From: Meandrina meandrites
Lineage: Eukaryota > Cnidaria > Anthozoa > Scleractinia > Meandrinidae
Reading direction: 5' to 3'
Assembly: GCA_963693305.1 (NCBI GenBank)
Contig: OY855910.1
Coordinates: 24,713,359 to 24,777,358 of the forward strand
Length of the DNA: 64,000 bases
Shown here in pieces: positions 1 through 10,560 of the stretch. Below the pieces are notes generated by a model that saw nothing but the letters and a program-made list of their open reading frames with translations, ran no database searches and was not told where the DNA came from. Both the position numbers and the translations under genes were made by a program. How positions within the stretch are numbered: the stretch's first letter is position 1; every line of letters begins with the position of its first letter.

Positions 1-1014
1 ATCCAAATTAGCTGGCATTTGCACTTGCTCTGACCGTTCCTGTCGCTGAATGCTCTGGGTTGGGGGTGGTAGTTCACATTCCCTTTCAATTACAGATAAG
101 TTGATATTATTTTCTTGTCGAGGTGCTACTGGTTGCTCACTCACTTTTGCAATTGGCAATCTCAGCATAGATTCAGAGGAAGCTGGCTCTGGGCTGGTAT
201 CTAGTTTGGGAGACTTCAATTCCAATTTCACATCTGTCTGCTCTACAATATTTTCTCCATGGCCCATTAGCTCCAAAGCTGGTGGTTTCTTTTCCCCTTT
301 TACAATTGAACTGGTTTCCTTAACCCCGCCGGCCCCAATTTCTTGATCAAGCACACTTAAGCTTACATAGGCTCTCTCGGCTTCCATTTCGGCCTCCATT
401 AATTCTCTTGCATAATTTAGTTCAGTTAATTTGCGCTCAAGTTCTTGTTTTCTTTTCAAATGCTCCACCTTAAGTTTAGCTAAAGCCATCTGCTCTCTTC
501 GAGACCCAATGCTACCACTACTACTAACATGACTAGATTTCAGTGCAGTACTCACGGTTTCGGCACTCTTCCTTCCAGGTTCGATCTCGAGTTGCCTCAC
601 AGACCTTAGGCTAAATGTGGACTCTGAACCAGACAAGCGGCGAAGTCGTTTTTCGGCGCCATCTAATTCCATTTTCTTCGTTAATTCCTCGTCGTACATA
701 ACTTGAGCCTTGCGTTTTTCAGGTTCTGACTCCACTATTTCCATAAAACACTCGTGAGCATTCACAGATTTCCTCCATATATCGTCATAAGATGCAAGTT
801 TTGCCGCCAAATCCGCCGACGGCAAATTCGTTTCATCTTCGGTTAATAAAGGCCAAATTTCACCTCTCAGCTTCTTCAATGCTCCAATTAATCCAGCCTT
901 TGATCGCTTTAACTGCTCGGCCTTCTCAGCACGATCCTCTTCTTCATTTCTCCTTCTTGAATACATCTTCAATCGAGCTCCTTTTCCCGCCTCGGGAGTT
1001 GAATGGGTAGACAT
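1..1014 (-). CDS. gag-like ORF of a BEL/Pao-type retroelement, 5' part, open at window edge
   Basis: One uninterrupted minus-strand frame runs from ATG at 1014-1012 to the window edge, about 338 codons with no stop. The start is followed by a basic, Glu/Lys-rich N-terminus, a segment ending DDIWRKSVNAHECFMEI, and then a long charged heptad-like stretch (roughly residues 150-230, rich in KLKVEHLKRKQELERKL-type sequence) that should form a coiled coil. A Pro/Ser/Glu-rich region follows up to the edge. This layout matches the N-terminal gag-like part of cnidarian BEL/Pao polyproteins, which continue into a DUF1759/protease/RT region that would lie left of this window. Family assignment rests on style only, since no protease or RT is visible. 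A cellular coiled-coil protein is the alternative. The intact frame suggests a young copy. Confidence 0.55.
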   Translation of the reverse strand, partial: MSTHSTPEAGKGARLKMYSRRRNEEEDRAEKAEQLKRSKAGLIGALKKLRGEIWPLLTEDETNLPSADLAAKLASYDDIWRKSVNAHECFMEIVESEPEKRKAQVMYDEELTKKMELDGAEKRLRRLSGSESTFSLRSVRQLEIEPGRKSAETVSTALKSSHVSSSGSIGSRREQMALAKLKVEHLKRKQELERKLTELNYARELMEAEMEAERAYVSLSVLDQEIGAGGVKETSSIVKGEKKPPALELMGHGENIVEQTDVKLELKSPKLDTSPEPASSESMLRLPIAKVSEQPVAPRQENNINLSVIERECELPPPTQSIQRQERSEQVQMPANLD

Positions 1015-2012
1015 GTTTACACAAATATTTCGGTCGACGAAACGAAGCGCTAAGTTCGAAAACTGTCAGTACCGTAGTACCTGTCTTTATTTTCTCTCAA
1101 GCAAACGTCGAAAACTCACAACTCACAATGGGCTCAAGCTCAAAAGGCACATATCGACCGCACGGCATCGGACGATGAACAAAGTCACAACAACTTGAAT
1201 AAAACTCTTCGCTTCCATCAAAAGCATACGTGAGAATGTATACGTGTGAGTGAGGTTTTCTGAAAATTACAAAAAAGGTATTAAGTTCCAAATGTTTCTT
1301 TGAATAGCAAAGGCGAAATGTTAACTTACCGAACTGTTTGCTTCGAGCTAAACGAACGGCACACACTAACAACTTCTTGAAAACACTCGCCTACTTGAAC
1401 ACATGGCGACTTAAGTCACGTGAGCGACAAAAAATCTCCTAAGGGGAGTCGGGAGTGACAATATGCAATGCAAGGTCAAACGCTGTCTTGAAATTGCTTA
1501 CACTTTTTGTTTTAAAGAATGGAAAGATTTCTGTTTACTAAATCTTATAGTACGCATCAAATATGACTTGTCTCTTTCATTTATACGTTACATTACTCCT
1601 ATCTAAATGTCCAGGAGTATTTTGCTTTGAGTTCTACGCGACGATTTCTTGTTGAGTTGACTTGATTTCTTTTCCCAGTCCTATTCGGTCGATCACAACA
1701 GACAACAGATCCCATCCACTTGCACGACGACATTAAGCGATGATGTCATCATCATCACTTAAAAATGTGAAAACCACATTGGAAACAGAATCAAAAAAAA
1801 AAACCACTTGTTTAGTATTTATATTTTTGCCGGACATTGGAAGCCAAATGTAAAAAACTGAGGAAAAATTCCAAACCCCAAAAGACATCAAGACTGAAAA
1901 ACCACATTTTGTTGTTGTTGTTGTTTTTTGTTGTTGTTTGTTTTTTAGTGGGGGAATGCAAAAACTGAAAACCCCACAAAACAAAATTTATTAATTATGC
2001 TAAAGGTCATAT
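1015..2012. other. upstream of the gag-like ORF; no gene seen
   Basis: No convincing coding region. On the minus strand there is a consensus donor-like GTAAGT near 1330 and a pyrimidine-AG acceptor-like site near 1263, which could be a 5' leader intron or part of an LTR leader for the ORF ending at 1014. No second LTR is in the window to define boundaries. A (TTG)n-rich low-complexity patch lies at about 1911-1945. Confidence 0.4.
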
Positions 2013-3036
2013 TGTGTGGTTCCAGAAAATATCCATACCCCCACCACGGAGGGAATTGGAAATTCCGGAGAGGAGGGGGTTGTTAGTGAATTTACGTTTC
2101 CAGATGGTCAAGTTCAGTGTCAAGTTCGATGCCATGCAAATTTGTTTCAAAATCGTTTCTTACCTACTCTGAAAATCTTTTACATAGAACAAATAGCAGC
2201 CTAGGTTTTCGATACATGACCATATTACATTTTAAACAGGTTTTCTTCCTCCTGATAGCACAGTGAAAGCTAACAAGTTCGAAGAAATCCTCCATGTTGT
2301 TCCACAAATGTGACCGCCATTACTTGTACCAGTCCAAGTAAAATTCTCACGTGGCTTGACCGAAATGCACTGGTGACTAGAGTTCTTTGTTTCTTGCGTT
2401 CGATCGACAGAAAGTCGTCCTTGTTTGCAAACATTTGTCTGTTTATTGATGATGAAAATAGTGTAACAATTTCAGAAACCTGAGAATATCTTGTTCTTGT
2501 TATTTCTGGCAATTTGTTTGCAATTTTCCGGGTCAATTTGGCTTTCTCAGCGAGCGTGTTTGCGATTTTGTGATCATGTTAGAACTCATGTTTACGGGGA
2601 ATGTTGTCAACAGTTTTCAATCCATGTTCTAATACATTTAGCGGTTTTCTTTCGGATTGGAATGAAAGGGGATGGATGGTGATACATCAAGGTAATCTTA
2701 GAAGTAACTACCAGATATTTTTTCTGCTTACTTTTGAAGAAATAATTGACGTATTTTTGTCTTCAACAGTATGTATCGTTAAGATGGTTCAATCGATCTT
2801 TTGAACACTATAGTGATGTTTACAATGGAAGGCGGCCTAATGTTTAGAACATTTGCACAATTTCTTTTTAAATCGCTTTTTCCAGAGGGGCAGGAGGGTA
2901 TGAAAGAAACTTTTGGAAATTCCGGAGGGGAGGGGGGTTTATTTTTCTTCACAAAAATGGAAATTCCGGCGAGGTGGGGGGTCTTAGCTGGAATTCCCTC
3001 CGTGGTGGGGGTATGGATATTTTCTGGAACTACACA
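2013..3036. mobile_element. non-autonomous DNA element, ~1.02 kb, with ~43-bp terminal inverted repeats
   Basis: The left end (2013 onward, TGTGTGGTTCCAGAAAATAT...) and the right end (to 3036, ...TATTTTCTGGAACTACACA) are near-perfect inverted copies over about 43 bp, including a GGAATTCCCTCCGTGGTGG block. G-rich stretches near 2060 and 2890-2975 repeat the motif GGAAATTCCGG. No transposase frame is present. A much shorter relative sits at 11722-11937. The target-site duplication could not be fixed. Confidence 0.7.
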
Positions 3037-3674
3037 TTTTATAACTAGGTTTTAAAGGCATTATTCTAGAATATATTATTTAGGTGTCGCTAATGATAAA
3101 GTTATCATCATCATCATTATTACCAAACAAAAAATCCCAACAGCCAACTCTTCACCTATTGACCAGTGCTAAAAGTAGAATCCTGATTTCTTGAACCTCC
3201 ATGGGAAGCAAAAATTGGTTCGAGAAATTGGGGGTAAAATTTCAGAGAACTACTATCAAAGGGAAATGAAGGGCATTCAGCATTCTACTGTAGCACAACA
3301 TAATAATTAGTATTGGTGGTTTTTATCATGGATGGAAATCTCTTACCATTATATCAATCAAGGCAATTGCAACTTCTGCATCACCAGAGATCATAATTTG
3401 CAGATGATCTAAATAAAGAAGACTTGAAAATTAATGATGATTTGGTTCTAAATCAAACTTACTTACTTTACTTTACAGACATATAATTCAAATTTTATTT
3501 TCTCTGTTTTTGGGCATGGTAATATGTGATAATGAGTTTAAAACAAAGGAAAATAAAATTTGAACCAAGGATACATTTGAAGCACAACATATCCAGACAA
3601 AAAAAATATCTTGATTCCTTTAATTTTCATGGAATTTATAGCCTCCTTGCAGACGGACATTTTCATACGCAGGC
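3037..3674. other. no gene seen; left flank of inverted-duplication breakpoint
   Basis: AT-rich sequence without a supported frame. A short (ATC)n patch lies near 3103-3120. Similarity to the opposite arm of the inverted duplication begins only at about 3675, so the breakpoint lies at the right end of this interval. Confidence 0.4.
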
Positions 3675-3932
3675 TAGGAATTATTTAGGAATTTGATACT
3701 TGCAAATTTTGTTTTTGTTGATATTAGAAACTGAAAGAAAAACATCCCCCTATCCAAAGAAAATAACTTAAACTAAAAATAATAATCATTATTGGCTGTC
3801 ATCACATTACTGTTGTCTTATCAGGCAAGTGAGCCAAAAAAGAGATTACATCTACCTTGGCACCTTGGATTAATTTCCACACGTGAACATGAACTACGAA
3901 CTTTTATTGCTGAGCAAAAATGAAAACAAATA

Positions 3933-4291
3933 CAGTAAAAACCCGCATATAAGAACATGTGGATTAAGAACACCCAGGCTGAAATTTGGTAAAAAAGGAG
4001 CACATATATAAGAACACATTCAGCCTGAAAAATAAAAAATTGTTCTTATATATAAAACCTCTTCCCTTTTACATAAGGAACATGCAGTGTCTGTAACCTC
4101 ACTATGGCATAAATTATTGTAAGGAAATAATTGAGAATTAATTCATTGAAGTATTGTGTTGCCCACTCGTGTCCCTTACAGTTAAAAATAAGGAACACTT
4201 TCAGCCTGATTTTGCATTAAATACCCGACATATAAGAACCCAATAAGCCTGAATCCCAAAAATGGGTGTTCTTATATGCAGGTTTTTACTG
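3933..4291. mobile_element. Tc1/mariner-like MITE, TA target duplication
   Basis: The element starts CAGTAAAAACC and ends GGTTTTTACTG, flanked by TA at 3931-3932 and 4292-4293. Internal sequence repeats TATAAGAACA and GGCTGAAA-type motifs. The corresponding place in arm B (near 58510) is an empty site with a single TA in otherwise matching flanks, so the insertion postdates the inverted duplication. A diverged relative may lie at about 52500-53010. Confidence 0.88.
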
Positions 4292-4333
4292 TATAGCCTA
4301 ATGTATGTGACCATAAAGGGCAGTAGGTATTAT

Positions 4334-4375
4334 GTTATTATCATCATCATCAACATCATCATCGTCATCATCATT
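4334..4375. repeat. imperfect (ATC)n microsatellite
   Basis: TTATCATCATCATCAACATCATCATCGTC-like array about 120 bp upstream of the CUB II exon. Its reverse complement in arm B (58399-58468) is longer. Confidence 0.8.
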
Positions 4376-4495
4376 GCAACACTGTGCTACAATAGTGCAA
4401 GGGAATTCTGCTATACCATAGACCTTTTATATGTATATTGATGATATAACAATTGGATTCATATTAATTATATTTTTGATTTCTTTCCTTTTCAG

Positions 4496-4879
4496 TATGT
4501 CCAACAATGGCCCAGTTGAATGAAACATCAGGTGTTATCACCAGTCCTTTCTTCCCCAGAAGGTATCCAAACAACCAAGACTGCAACTGGCAAATCACAG
4601 CCAACAAGGGAAACCGTGTGAAGCTAGTAATTGACAAAAGCATGGACATCTTCGAGTGTTTTTTATGTAGCAGCTGTGATTCTCTGAAAATCCAAAATGC
4701 CTACAAAGATAATGGAGCTGCAAGTGGGACAATATGTGGTAAACCAAATCCAAAAAAGGATTTGATATATTACTCAGTTCTTGAGAGCTTGAAGCTGCAG
4801 TTTATCTCTGATGCTGCAAATGAGATGCAGAGTGTGGGATTTAAGGCAACTTACACTTTATTGAACGTCACACCTCCTG
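4496..4879 (+). CDS. copy 1, CUB II exon
   Basis: A 384-nt internal exon encoding one whole CUB domain, the roughly 110-residue beta-sandwich binding module of extracellular proteins. Acceptor: pyrimidine tract plus TTTTCAG at 4489-4495. Donor: GTAAGT at 4880. Both boundaries are phase 1. Visible CUB marks are TSGVITSPFFPRRYP near the start, NQDCNWQITA, an LKLQF strand, and the closing GFKATYTLL. Cysteines include the CPT start, DC, a FLCSSC cluster and ICG. The first ~44 codons are almost identical in DNA to copy 3, while the rest is replacement-rich. Neighbours: CUB III at 5447. No CUB I or signal peptide is found upstream, so copy 1 is 5'-truncated as seen here. Confidence 0.9.
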
Positions 4880-5446
4880 GTAAGTGTCAACCACTGATTT
4901 ATAATTGATAATATCATTTTATGCAATCCAGATTGTTCAGATCTAGGGCCAGATTCGTGAAATCTTACGGTTACCAAAAACGTGTCTGTAGATGACTGAT
5001 TTTATAAGGTGGGGGAGTCAACAAATGTTTCTGATAATCTCCCAAGACCCTCATAATCACTGGAAGTTATAACTAAACCTGTGAACCGCTTTCCTGTGAA
5101 AACGTTTTGGTTGGAGTGGTGCCCTCCCCATCATTCAACTCCAATCAACATTAAATAGCAAGAGGGAGAAGAAATTCAAATGTTTGGTTCATTAATAAGA
5201 CAGATTTGGTATCTTTAAAGTGTAATTTTTACATGAAGTGTTCTCTTATCTCAACAACATGTACTTTTGCCCAAGTTTGAAGCAAATGATCTTAATTCAC
5301 TAGTTACTAAAAAAATCTCCTTGTGGAATTCAGTCCACTAAGCAATCCAACTCTGTAGTTGATTTGAACAGATGTAAATACATTAATCCTGAAGTAATTC
5401 TTGTCTTGCGTGTGTATTAATTCTGTACATTGTGTTAACTTTCCAG
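4880..5446. other. intron between CUB II and CUB III of copy 1
   Basis: Bounded by GTAAGT and TTTCCAG. It contains no other feature and matches the corresponding copy 3 intron (57321-57892) in reverse complement. Confidence 0.85.
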
Positions 5447-5884
5447 TTTGTCCTACTAAAGCAGTTCCTCTCTCTGGTAATGGGAAATTGAGCAGCCCAA
5501 ACTACCCTGGCAATTATCTTCCATCCAAGTTTTGCACCTGGAGAATTACCGTACCAGCTGGCAAGCGTGTCAAGTTTGCATTCACTGATTTCGCCCTGGG
5601 TTCATGTTCTCTTCCTTGCAGTTCAGATCATTGTACTTATGTAGAGGTTTATGATGGTGCTTCGACAAGCTCTCCTTTGCTGGGGCGTTTCTGTCACAAC
5701 TCTGCGCAGGAAGCTAAGGTTTCAAGTGGTAACCAGATGTTTGTGAAGTTCCATGCAGGCTTTAAACTTGGTTCGGGCTTCGAAGCACAATATTCCGAGA
5801 CTACCGATACCCCTTCTCCAATGGTGACCAGACCACCTACGACACCTACGACACCAACAACAACAACAGCTAAGCCACCAACAA
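5447..5884 (+). CDS. copy 1, CUB III exon plus Thr/Pro linker
   Basis: A 438-nt phase 1-1 exon. The acceptor is AACTTTCCAG at 5446 and the donor GTAATT at 5885. It encodes a CUB domain starting CPTKAVPLSGNG, with SSPNYPGNY, FCTWRITVPAG, the acidic strand YVEVYDGAS typical of calcium-type CUB domains, LGRFCHN, and the closing GFEAQY. It then runs into a low-complexity tail of Thr and Pro (TTPTTPTTTTAKPPT), a likely O-glycosylated stalk. The next exon in frame is the hydrophobic terminal exon at 10740, more than 4.8 kb downstream because of a transposon insertion. Confidence 0.9.
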
Positions 5885-6529
5885 GTAATTATCTTTTACT
5901 TTTTGTTTATTTAATGTTTGTGGTTCACACAACACACTACGTCTGTCTTAGCGTAAGTCAAGCCAAGTCATCCTAAGTCCGCTTAAGCGTTCAGACATAT
6001 ATTTGAAGACAAATTCTTTCCGTGCAAAACTGTCATCATTAGCGATAAAAATTATCGCTAATGATGACATATTGTATCGTCTTAAATTTCGTGAGGTAGT
6101 CACGATCCATTTTAGCGACGAAATTGAGATCAAAATGAGACCGAGAAGCCGTAAAATCGCTGTAATTGCGACTTGTGTCTGTTTATTAAATTTACAACGG
6201 TTGATCAGCCAAATAACCTTACGAAATCTTATGTTCCTTCGTGAAAGACTGATGGAAGATTTTCTCCAAGAGAGTGAAAGCTTGGTTTTTCTAACCGCCG
6301 TACGTACGCCACGCAACTTACGTCGGAAAAGGTGGAAAGTCCGTAGCGTAATTGCCTTCAAACGTTTCGTCCTCTCAGCGATACATGTTCTGTGATTATT
6401 GTTCGTGGCAGAGAAGAAGCCGTGTCGTGATTTTTTTGGTTTTCGTGCCTAACGCGGGAATCTCTATCTGATAAAACTCCGCGCTCCGCAAAGTGATAGT
6501 AACAAACCTTATTACAGGAAATTTGGAAA
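5885..6529. other. intronic; no gene seen
   Basis: No supported exon. The notable structure is a perfect hairpin at 6032-6068. Two long opposing frames here are mirror products of palindromic sequence. Confidence 0.4.
6032..6068. repeat. perfect 17-bp-stem hairpin
   Basis: GTCATCATTAGCGATAA at 6032-6048 pairs exactly with 6052-6068 around a three-base AAA loop. Confidence 0.9.
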
Positions 6530-7355
6530 ATTCGCGTTAATTTAAGTCGCGTTAATTTTTGTGAGCGTTAATTAGCCATGTTCTAAACGAGCAGGGGACT
6601 GGGTACGAACATATTTTCTCTTTGGTACAAACATTCAATATCGATTGAATTGAAAAATGGGGCACGTCATCTGAAAGAGCATCCAAAAATTTGTAAATTC
6701 ACCAAATTTGACGGTTATTGGTTTAAACCCAAAGGCATGGTACACTTAGTATGGATTGGAGGGACAGGCGTCCTCCAATCCATACTAAGCTCTCTTATTT
6801 TAAAAGTGTACCATGCCTTTGCGTTTAAACCAATAACCATCCAATTTGGTGAATTTACTAATTTTTGGATGCTCTTTCAGATGACGTTCCCCATTTTCAA
6901 TTCAATTGATATTGAATATTTGCACCAAGAAAAAATATGCTCGTACCCAGTCCCCTGCTCGTTTAGAACATGGCCAATTTCCGCGCCCTTAATTTAGTGG
7001 CGCGTTAATTTCTGCGCCATTAATTAAGTGGAGCGTTAATTTGGATTTGTTTAGCATTGTTTTATCAGGGTGGAGATCCACCGGTATCGTTGGCGCTGAA
7101 AAGAACGCTCGAAGTAGCAAGATTCGTTTGGGTTTTGGATTTTGTTACCTTGTTAACAGTATGTTACAATAAATCTCTGCCTGTTGTCTCTACAAGTTCC
7201 GTTTCTTTGTGTGGTCGCGTTAATTTCCTTCATTTTGAAATTTTAGCACCTCTTTCGCGTTAATTTCCTTTATTGGAAAGTAATTTTTCCTTCACTTCGC
7301 GTTAATTTAAGTCGCATTAATTTCCAATACCTTAATTAACACGAGCGTTAATTTC
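6530..7355. mobile_element. element with GCGTTAATT subterminal repeats
   Basis: About ten copies of GCGTTAATT or a one-base variant occur at both sides of a 400-bp palindrome: three in 6530-6573 and the rest in 6980-7350, often preceded by CGC or GAGC. Arrays of a short motif near both ends are typical of transposase-binding subterminal regions in hAT-like and related DNA elements. No terminal inverted repeat or transposase could be fixed. The block is absent from arm B. Confidence 0.5.
6575..6974. repeat. ~400-bp near-perfect palindrome (foldback)
   Basis: The left arm starts GCCATGTTCTAAACGAGCAG and the right arm ends with its complement at 6974. The centre is near 6771, where GGATTGGAGG and CCTCCAATCC face each other across a short loop. 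Most of both 190-bp arms pairs with few mismatches. Confidence 0.9.
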
Positions 7356-7379
7356 CTATAATAAGGTAATACATTTATT

Positions 7380-7560
7380 GATTTCATCAATTTTACCATT
7401 TTATACTTGTTATTATTCATAGTTAGATATTTTTAAATTATTGTAATTTATATTTTAATTGTTAAGCCTGAGGGGGCCACAGACTTATCAGTCTACGACT
7501 GTTAAGTGTTTTTCCCTCATAAAATAAAGTTATTAACTTTACTTTCCTTTACACAGTACT
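7380..7560. mobile_element. 3' end of a non-LTR retroelement (shared by both arms)
   Basis: A GAGGGGGCCACAGACTTATC block, then CTCATAAAATAAAGTTATT, resembles the 3' untranslated tail of cnidarian LINEs ending in AATAAAG plus a simple repeat. The same block is at 55660-55800 in reverse complement, so it predates the inverted duplication. Confidence 0.45.
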
Positions 7561-8211
7561 TCTATTTGATAGTTGCACATTACATGTATTTTGTTGGGAC
7601 TAAAAAAGACGGGGAGAGCCTCTTATCTTGTGGCTTATAGATGGAATACAATGGATCCTCATTTCTTGAACCTCCCGTTAACTTTTCTTTGGGTCTGGTT
7701 CACTCAGTTTATTTATCCGTTTATGTAGAACAGGGTGTCCAGTTCCTATTTTCTCCTATCTGTTCCTATTTTTTGAGGATATTCCTATTTTCTCCTATTT
7801 TTTTTAAAGAAACCTCCTATTTTTCCTATTTTTTAGCTGGTAAAGCCAAAATGCGTTACAAAATTAAAGATGGAATCATACTTTTATATGCTTTAGAAAG
7901 ATTTAATGCAAAGCTGGCAGCAGAATGACTTGTGCTCTAAATTAACAAAAATATATCAGGTCCAACCATTGCTTGTTGGGCTTCTGCATAAAATGGGTTT
8001 GACATTCCTGCGTGACTCATTAGCACATGCTTGAGCCCTTTTCATAGTTTGGCTCTTAGTATATCTTTGAATGATCTCCCTCTTTTGTACAAAATGAAGG
8101 GCGGATCATGGTTGGTATTGTGACAAAAGGCAAGATTTGTTTGTTTTCCTTTTGTTTTGGTTGGGGGCTAGCTTCCTGTCTTCAAAATTCACTTCAGAGA
8201 TAGTCCATTCT

Positions 8212-8606
8212 CTAGCAAATGTGATTTCTAGTTTTCAATTTTCTCTTTAAATATTTCTTTGCAAGAGTTCGTTCCGAGAGCCTCTCCTTTAAAGCAGCCT
8301 TTTTTACCTCCCAGTGGGTGAGACAAACTAAAATTTGTATATTGGAACATCTGAGACAGTGAGTAGGCTTATAGATTTTGGTATCCACAAATGTAATTTC
8401 TGTGATGGCAGTTTCAGCTGTAAATTTGATCTTGGGGTGGTGATTGTTTACTTGTTCAATTAACTGCATTATGTCTTCTCTGATTATATTATGAAGATGT
8501 TAGCAAAGGCGACTGCCATTTTTGTGCCCATGGCTGTACCATGTGTTTGTAGGTAGTTTTTTTCCGGCAAACTGGAATAATTTTTCTTGTTGAATAAGTC
8601 TTAGCA
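8212..8606 (-). pseudogene. Penelope-like reverse transcriptase, C-terminal part
   Basis: Minus-strand segments encode, in order, a FANIF-type motif following THGTAMGTKM (8500-8560) and then NNHHPKIKFTAETAITEITF (8469 downward). These are signature stretches of Penelope-like element RTs. The frames are broken by stops and shifts. The upstream half of the same RT is at 10206-10540, and the two were separated by insertion of the 8611-10199 element. No endonuclease domain is visible nearby. Confidence 0.75.
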
Positions 8607-8610
8607 CTTG

Positions 8611-10199
8611 CATACATCCCAGCCCTCCTATATTTCCTATATTTCCTATTTATTTTATAGGATCCTATAAAACTCCTATAATTGGCCAAAAACTCCTATA
8701 TTTCCTATAAATACAATGTACTGCTGAAGTGATAAATACAAAAACAATTAAAGCAAGGAGTTCCAACACTTCAGACTGAGTTTGTATTGAGTGTACAGGC
8801 TTTATTATGTTGTCACTTGTGGTTTGATGTTATTCCTGGATAGTTGAATCAGACTGGGGGCAGTTTTTTAAACTAAGACCGTTTCAACCTATTTTCATGG
8901 TTGCTGATGACTAATAATCAGATGTAAGTACTACTACCATCGTCTTGGCATTTGAGCCTCAGCATTTTATGTTGTCTCACATTTAGAGGTTGAGTCTAAA
9001 ATGTCACTTGAGACATTTCCTTGCAAAAAGCAATCAGACACAAGCACACTGATTTGGTGTTCTCTTCTCAACTTTTGTTTGAGGTTGCTGGCAGAATTTG
9101 GCCTTCCGGTTTTAAGATGTTTTAACGTTTTAGAGACTCCTCAAGTTCAGAAGCTGGCTTAATAAAGTTTATGACTTTTGAAGCCATCTTAATGTTGTTG
9201 TTAAAAATGTTATTTCTGCCAGATTTTGTTAGTCATTCCAAATAATTATGTTGGCCAAGTCATGCTAAGTTATCTTAAGTGCTTGAGTTTTTTGGAGGCT
9301 GTAAGTGATTATTTGACTGTTGACAATGGCTGTTAAGGGGGGTGACTCTTAACTACCAATTTGTTTCTATGGCAGGTTTCTAATTGTCATATTTTGGAAA
9401 CCAGACCTCATACAGATAAACTTTTTGCATGAGTTTGTGCTACTGAACATTCCTCCAAGAGTTTCAAGTCACGGCCATATTTAACACATCACGTGACCAG
9501 AACAGAATAAACCCTAAAACTCATACGACGGATAGATTTTGAAATTAAAATGAGCGTCAATAGATCAAGAACGTCCACATGCGTAATGTGGCGTATCGTT
9601 TTTGTGAAATTTGCATAATTATAAGAGTTATGGCGTAATAAACACTCATATTTACGGACTTTCAACAGTAGCGTTTCCTTTTTTCGAGTAAATGGTAAAA
9701 GCATACGTCAGATTCTAAAGACGGCGACGTTATCTCTGATTCGTAAAATAAATCGGAACTTTACCTTGTTTCCTTGGAGTTTTAGGGATTTTAAATATTA
9801 ACGCGCGATTTGGGACTGGCACTAGTTTCACACGCGCAAACGACATATTTTTCAAAGCAGGTGTACCCCGAAATAAAATTCACCATTTAGCGTTGCATAA
9901 AGCTTCGAAATCGCTTGCTTCAGAATACAGTCTTCTGCCATTCCTTAGCAACTACTCTGGATCTGTAGTTGAGTCTCCCCCCTTAACAATTGTATATCGT
10001 AATTGATTAGTGCAGTCTTAGAAATGGTGTGAAACACTCATTAAATTGTTTTTCAACTAGCATAACATCTCTGTGAGGTCTGAAAATCCTCCTATAAAAC
10101 TCCTATATTTTGTCCAAAAATCCTATAGAGCTCCTATATTTTTGCTCCTGTGCTCCTATTTTTCCTATATATTTTTTGGGAAAATGGCTGGGATGTATG
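8611..10199. mobile_element. 1.59-kb element nested in the Penelope-like RT; CATACATCCCAGCC ends
   Basis: Ends CATACATCCCAGCC (8611) and GGCTGGGATGTATG (to 10199) are exact inverted copies, flanked by CACTTG direct repeats at 8605-8610 and 10200-10205. Both subterminal regions carry CCTATA/CTCCTATATTTCC arrays (8620-8715 and 10080-10170), echoing the CCTATTTT arrays of the enclosing element. No coding frame is supported inside. The RT reading direction is continuous across the insertion once one CACTTG is removed. Confidence 0.87.
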
Positions 10200-10205
10200 C
10201 ACTTG

Positions 10206-10560
10206 TTAAAGTAGTCTTGAAGCAATAGGAGGTTCATTCATGTGCGTATGCTTTGCATACTGTTTGAATTCCCTCTTGTGAAATATTTGTATAGAGGCTC
10301 GTTACGTCCATTGAAACAAGTATTGCGGCTGTTGAGACTTTTGTTTTCTCTATGCAATTAATGAAGTCAGTGGTATCTTTGAGATATGACTTCTGTTGTT
10401 GTGCTTTAGGCTGAAGTAGTTTATCAACAAATGATGATGGTTTCTCCGTCGGGCCATCACACCCTGATGTTATTGGTCTGGGGTCGGTTTGTGTATTTTG
10501 GTGAGGCTGTAATTGTGTATTTTGGAATGCGAGGCATGTTTCGTGTTGGAAGGCTACCTT
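10206..10560 (-). pseudogene. Penelope-like reverse transcriptase, N-terminal part
   Basis: Minus-strand translation gives a TKIHKPTP segment, then SGCDGPTEKPSSFVDKLLQP, then a run ending SMDVTSLYTNI, which is the catalytic YTNI/VTSLYTN region of Penelope-like RTs. At least one frameshift separates the first two segments and a stop follows the catalytic region. It joins the 8212-8606 half. Confidence 0.75.

Noticed and set aside
5948..6395. Two opposing 130-codon frames
   Set aside because: They mirror one another over palindromic sequence and show no domain or splice support.
6650..6997. 115-codon frame
   Set aside because: It is a translation of the 6575-6974 palindrome.
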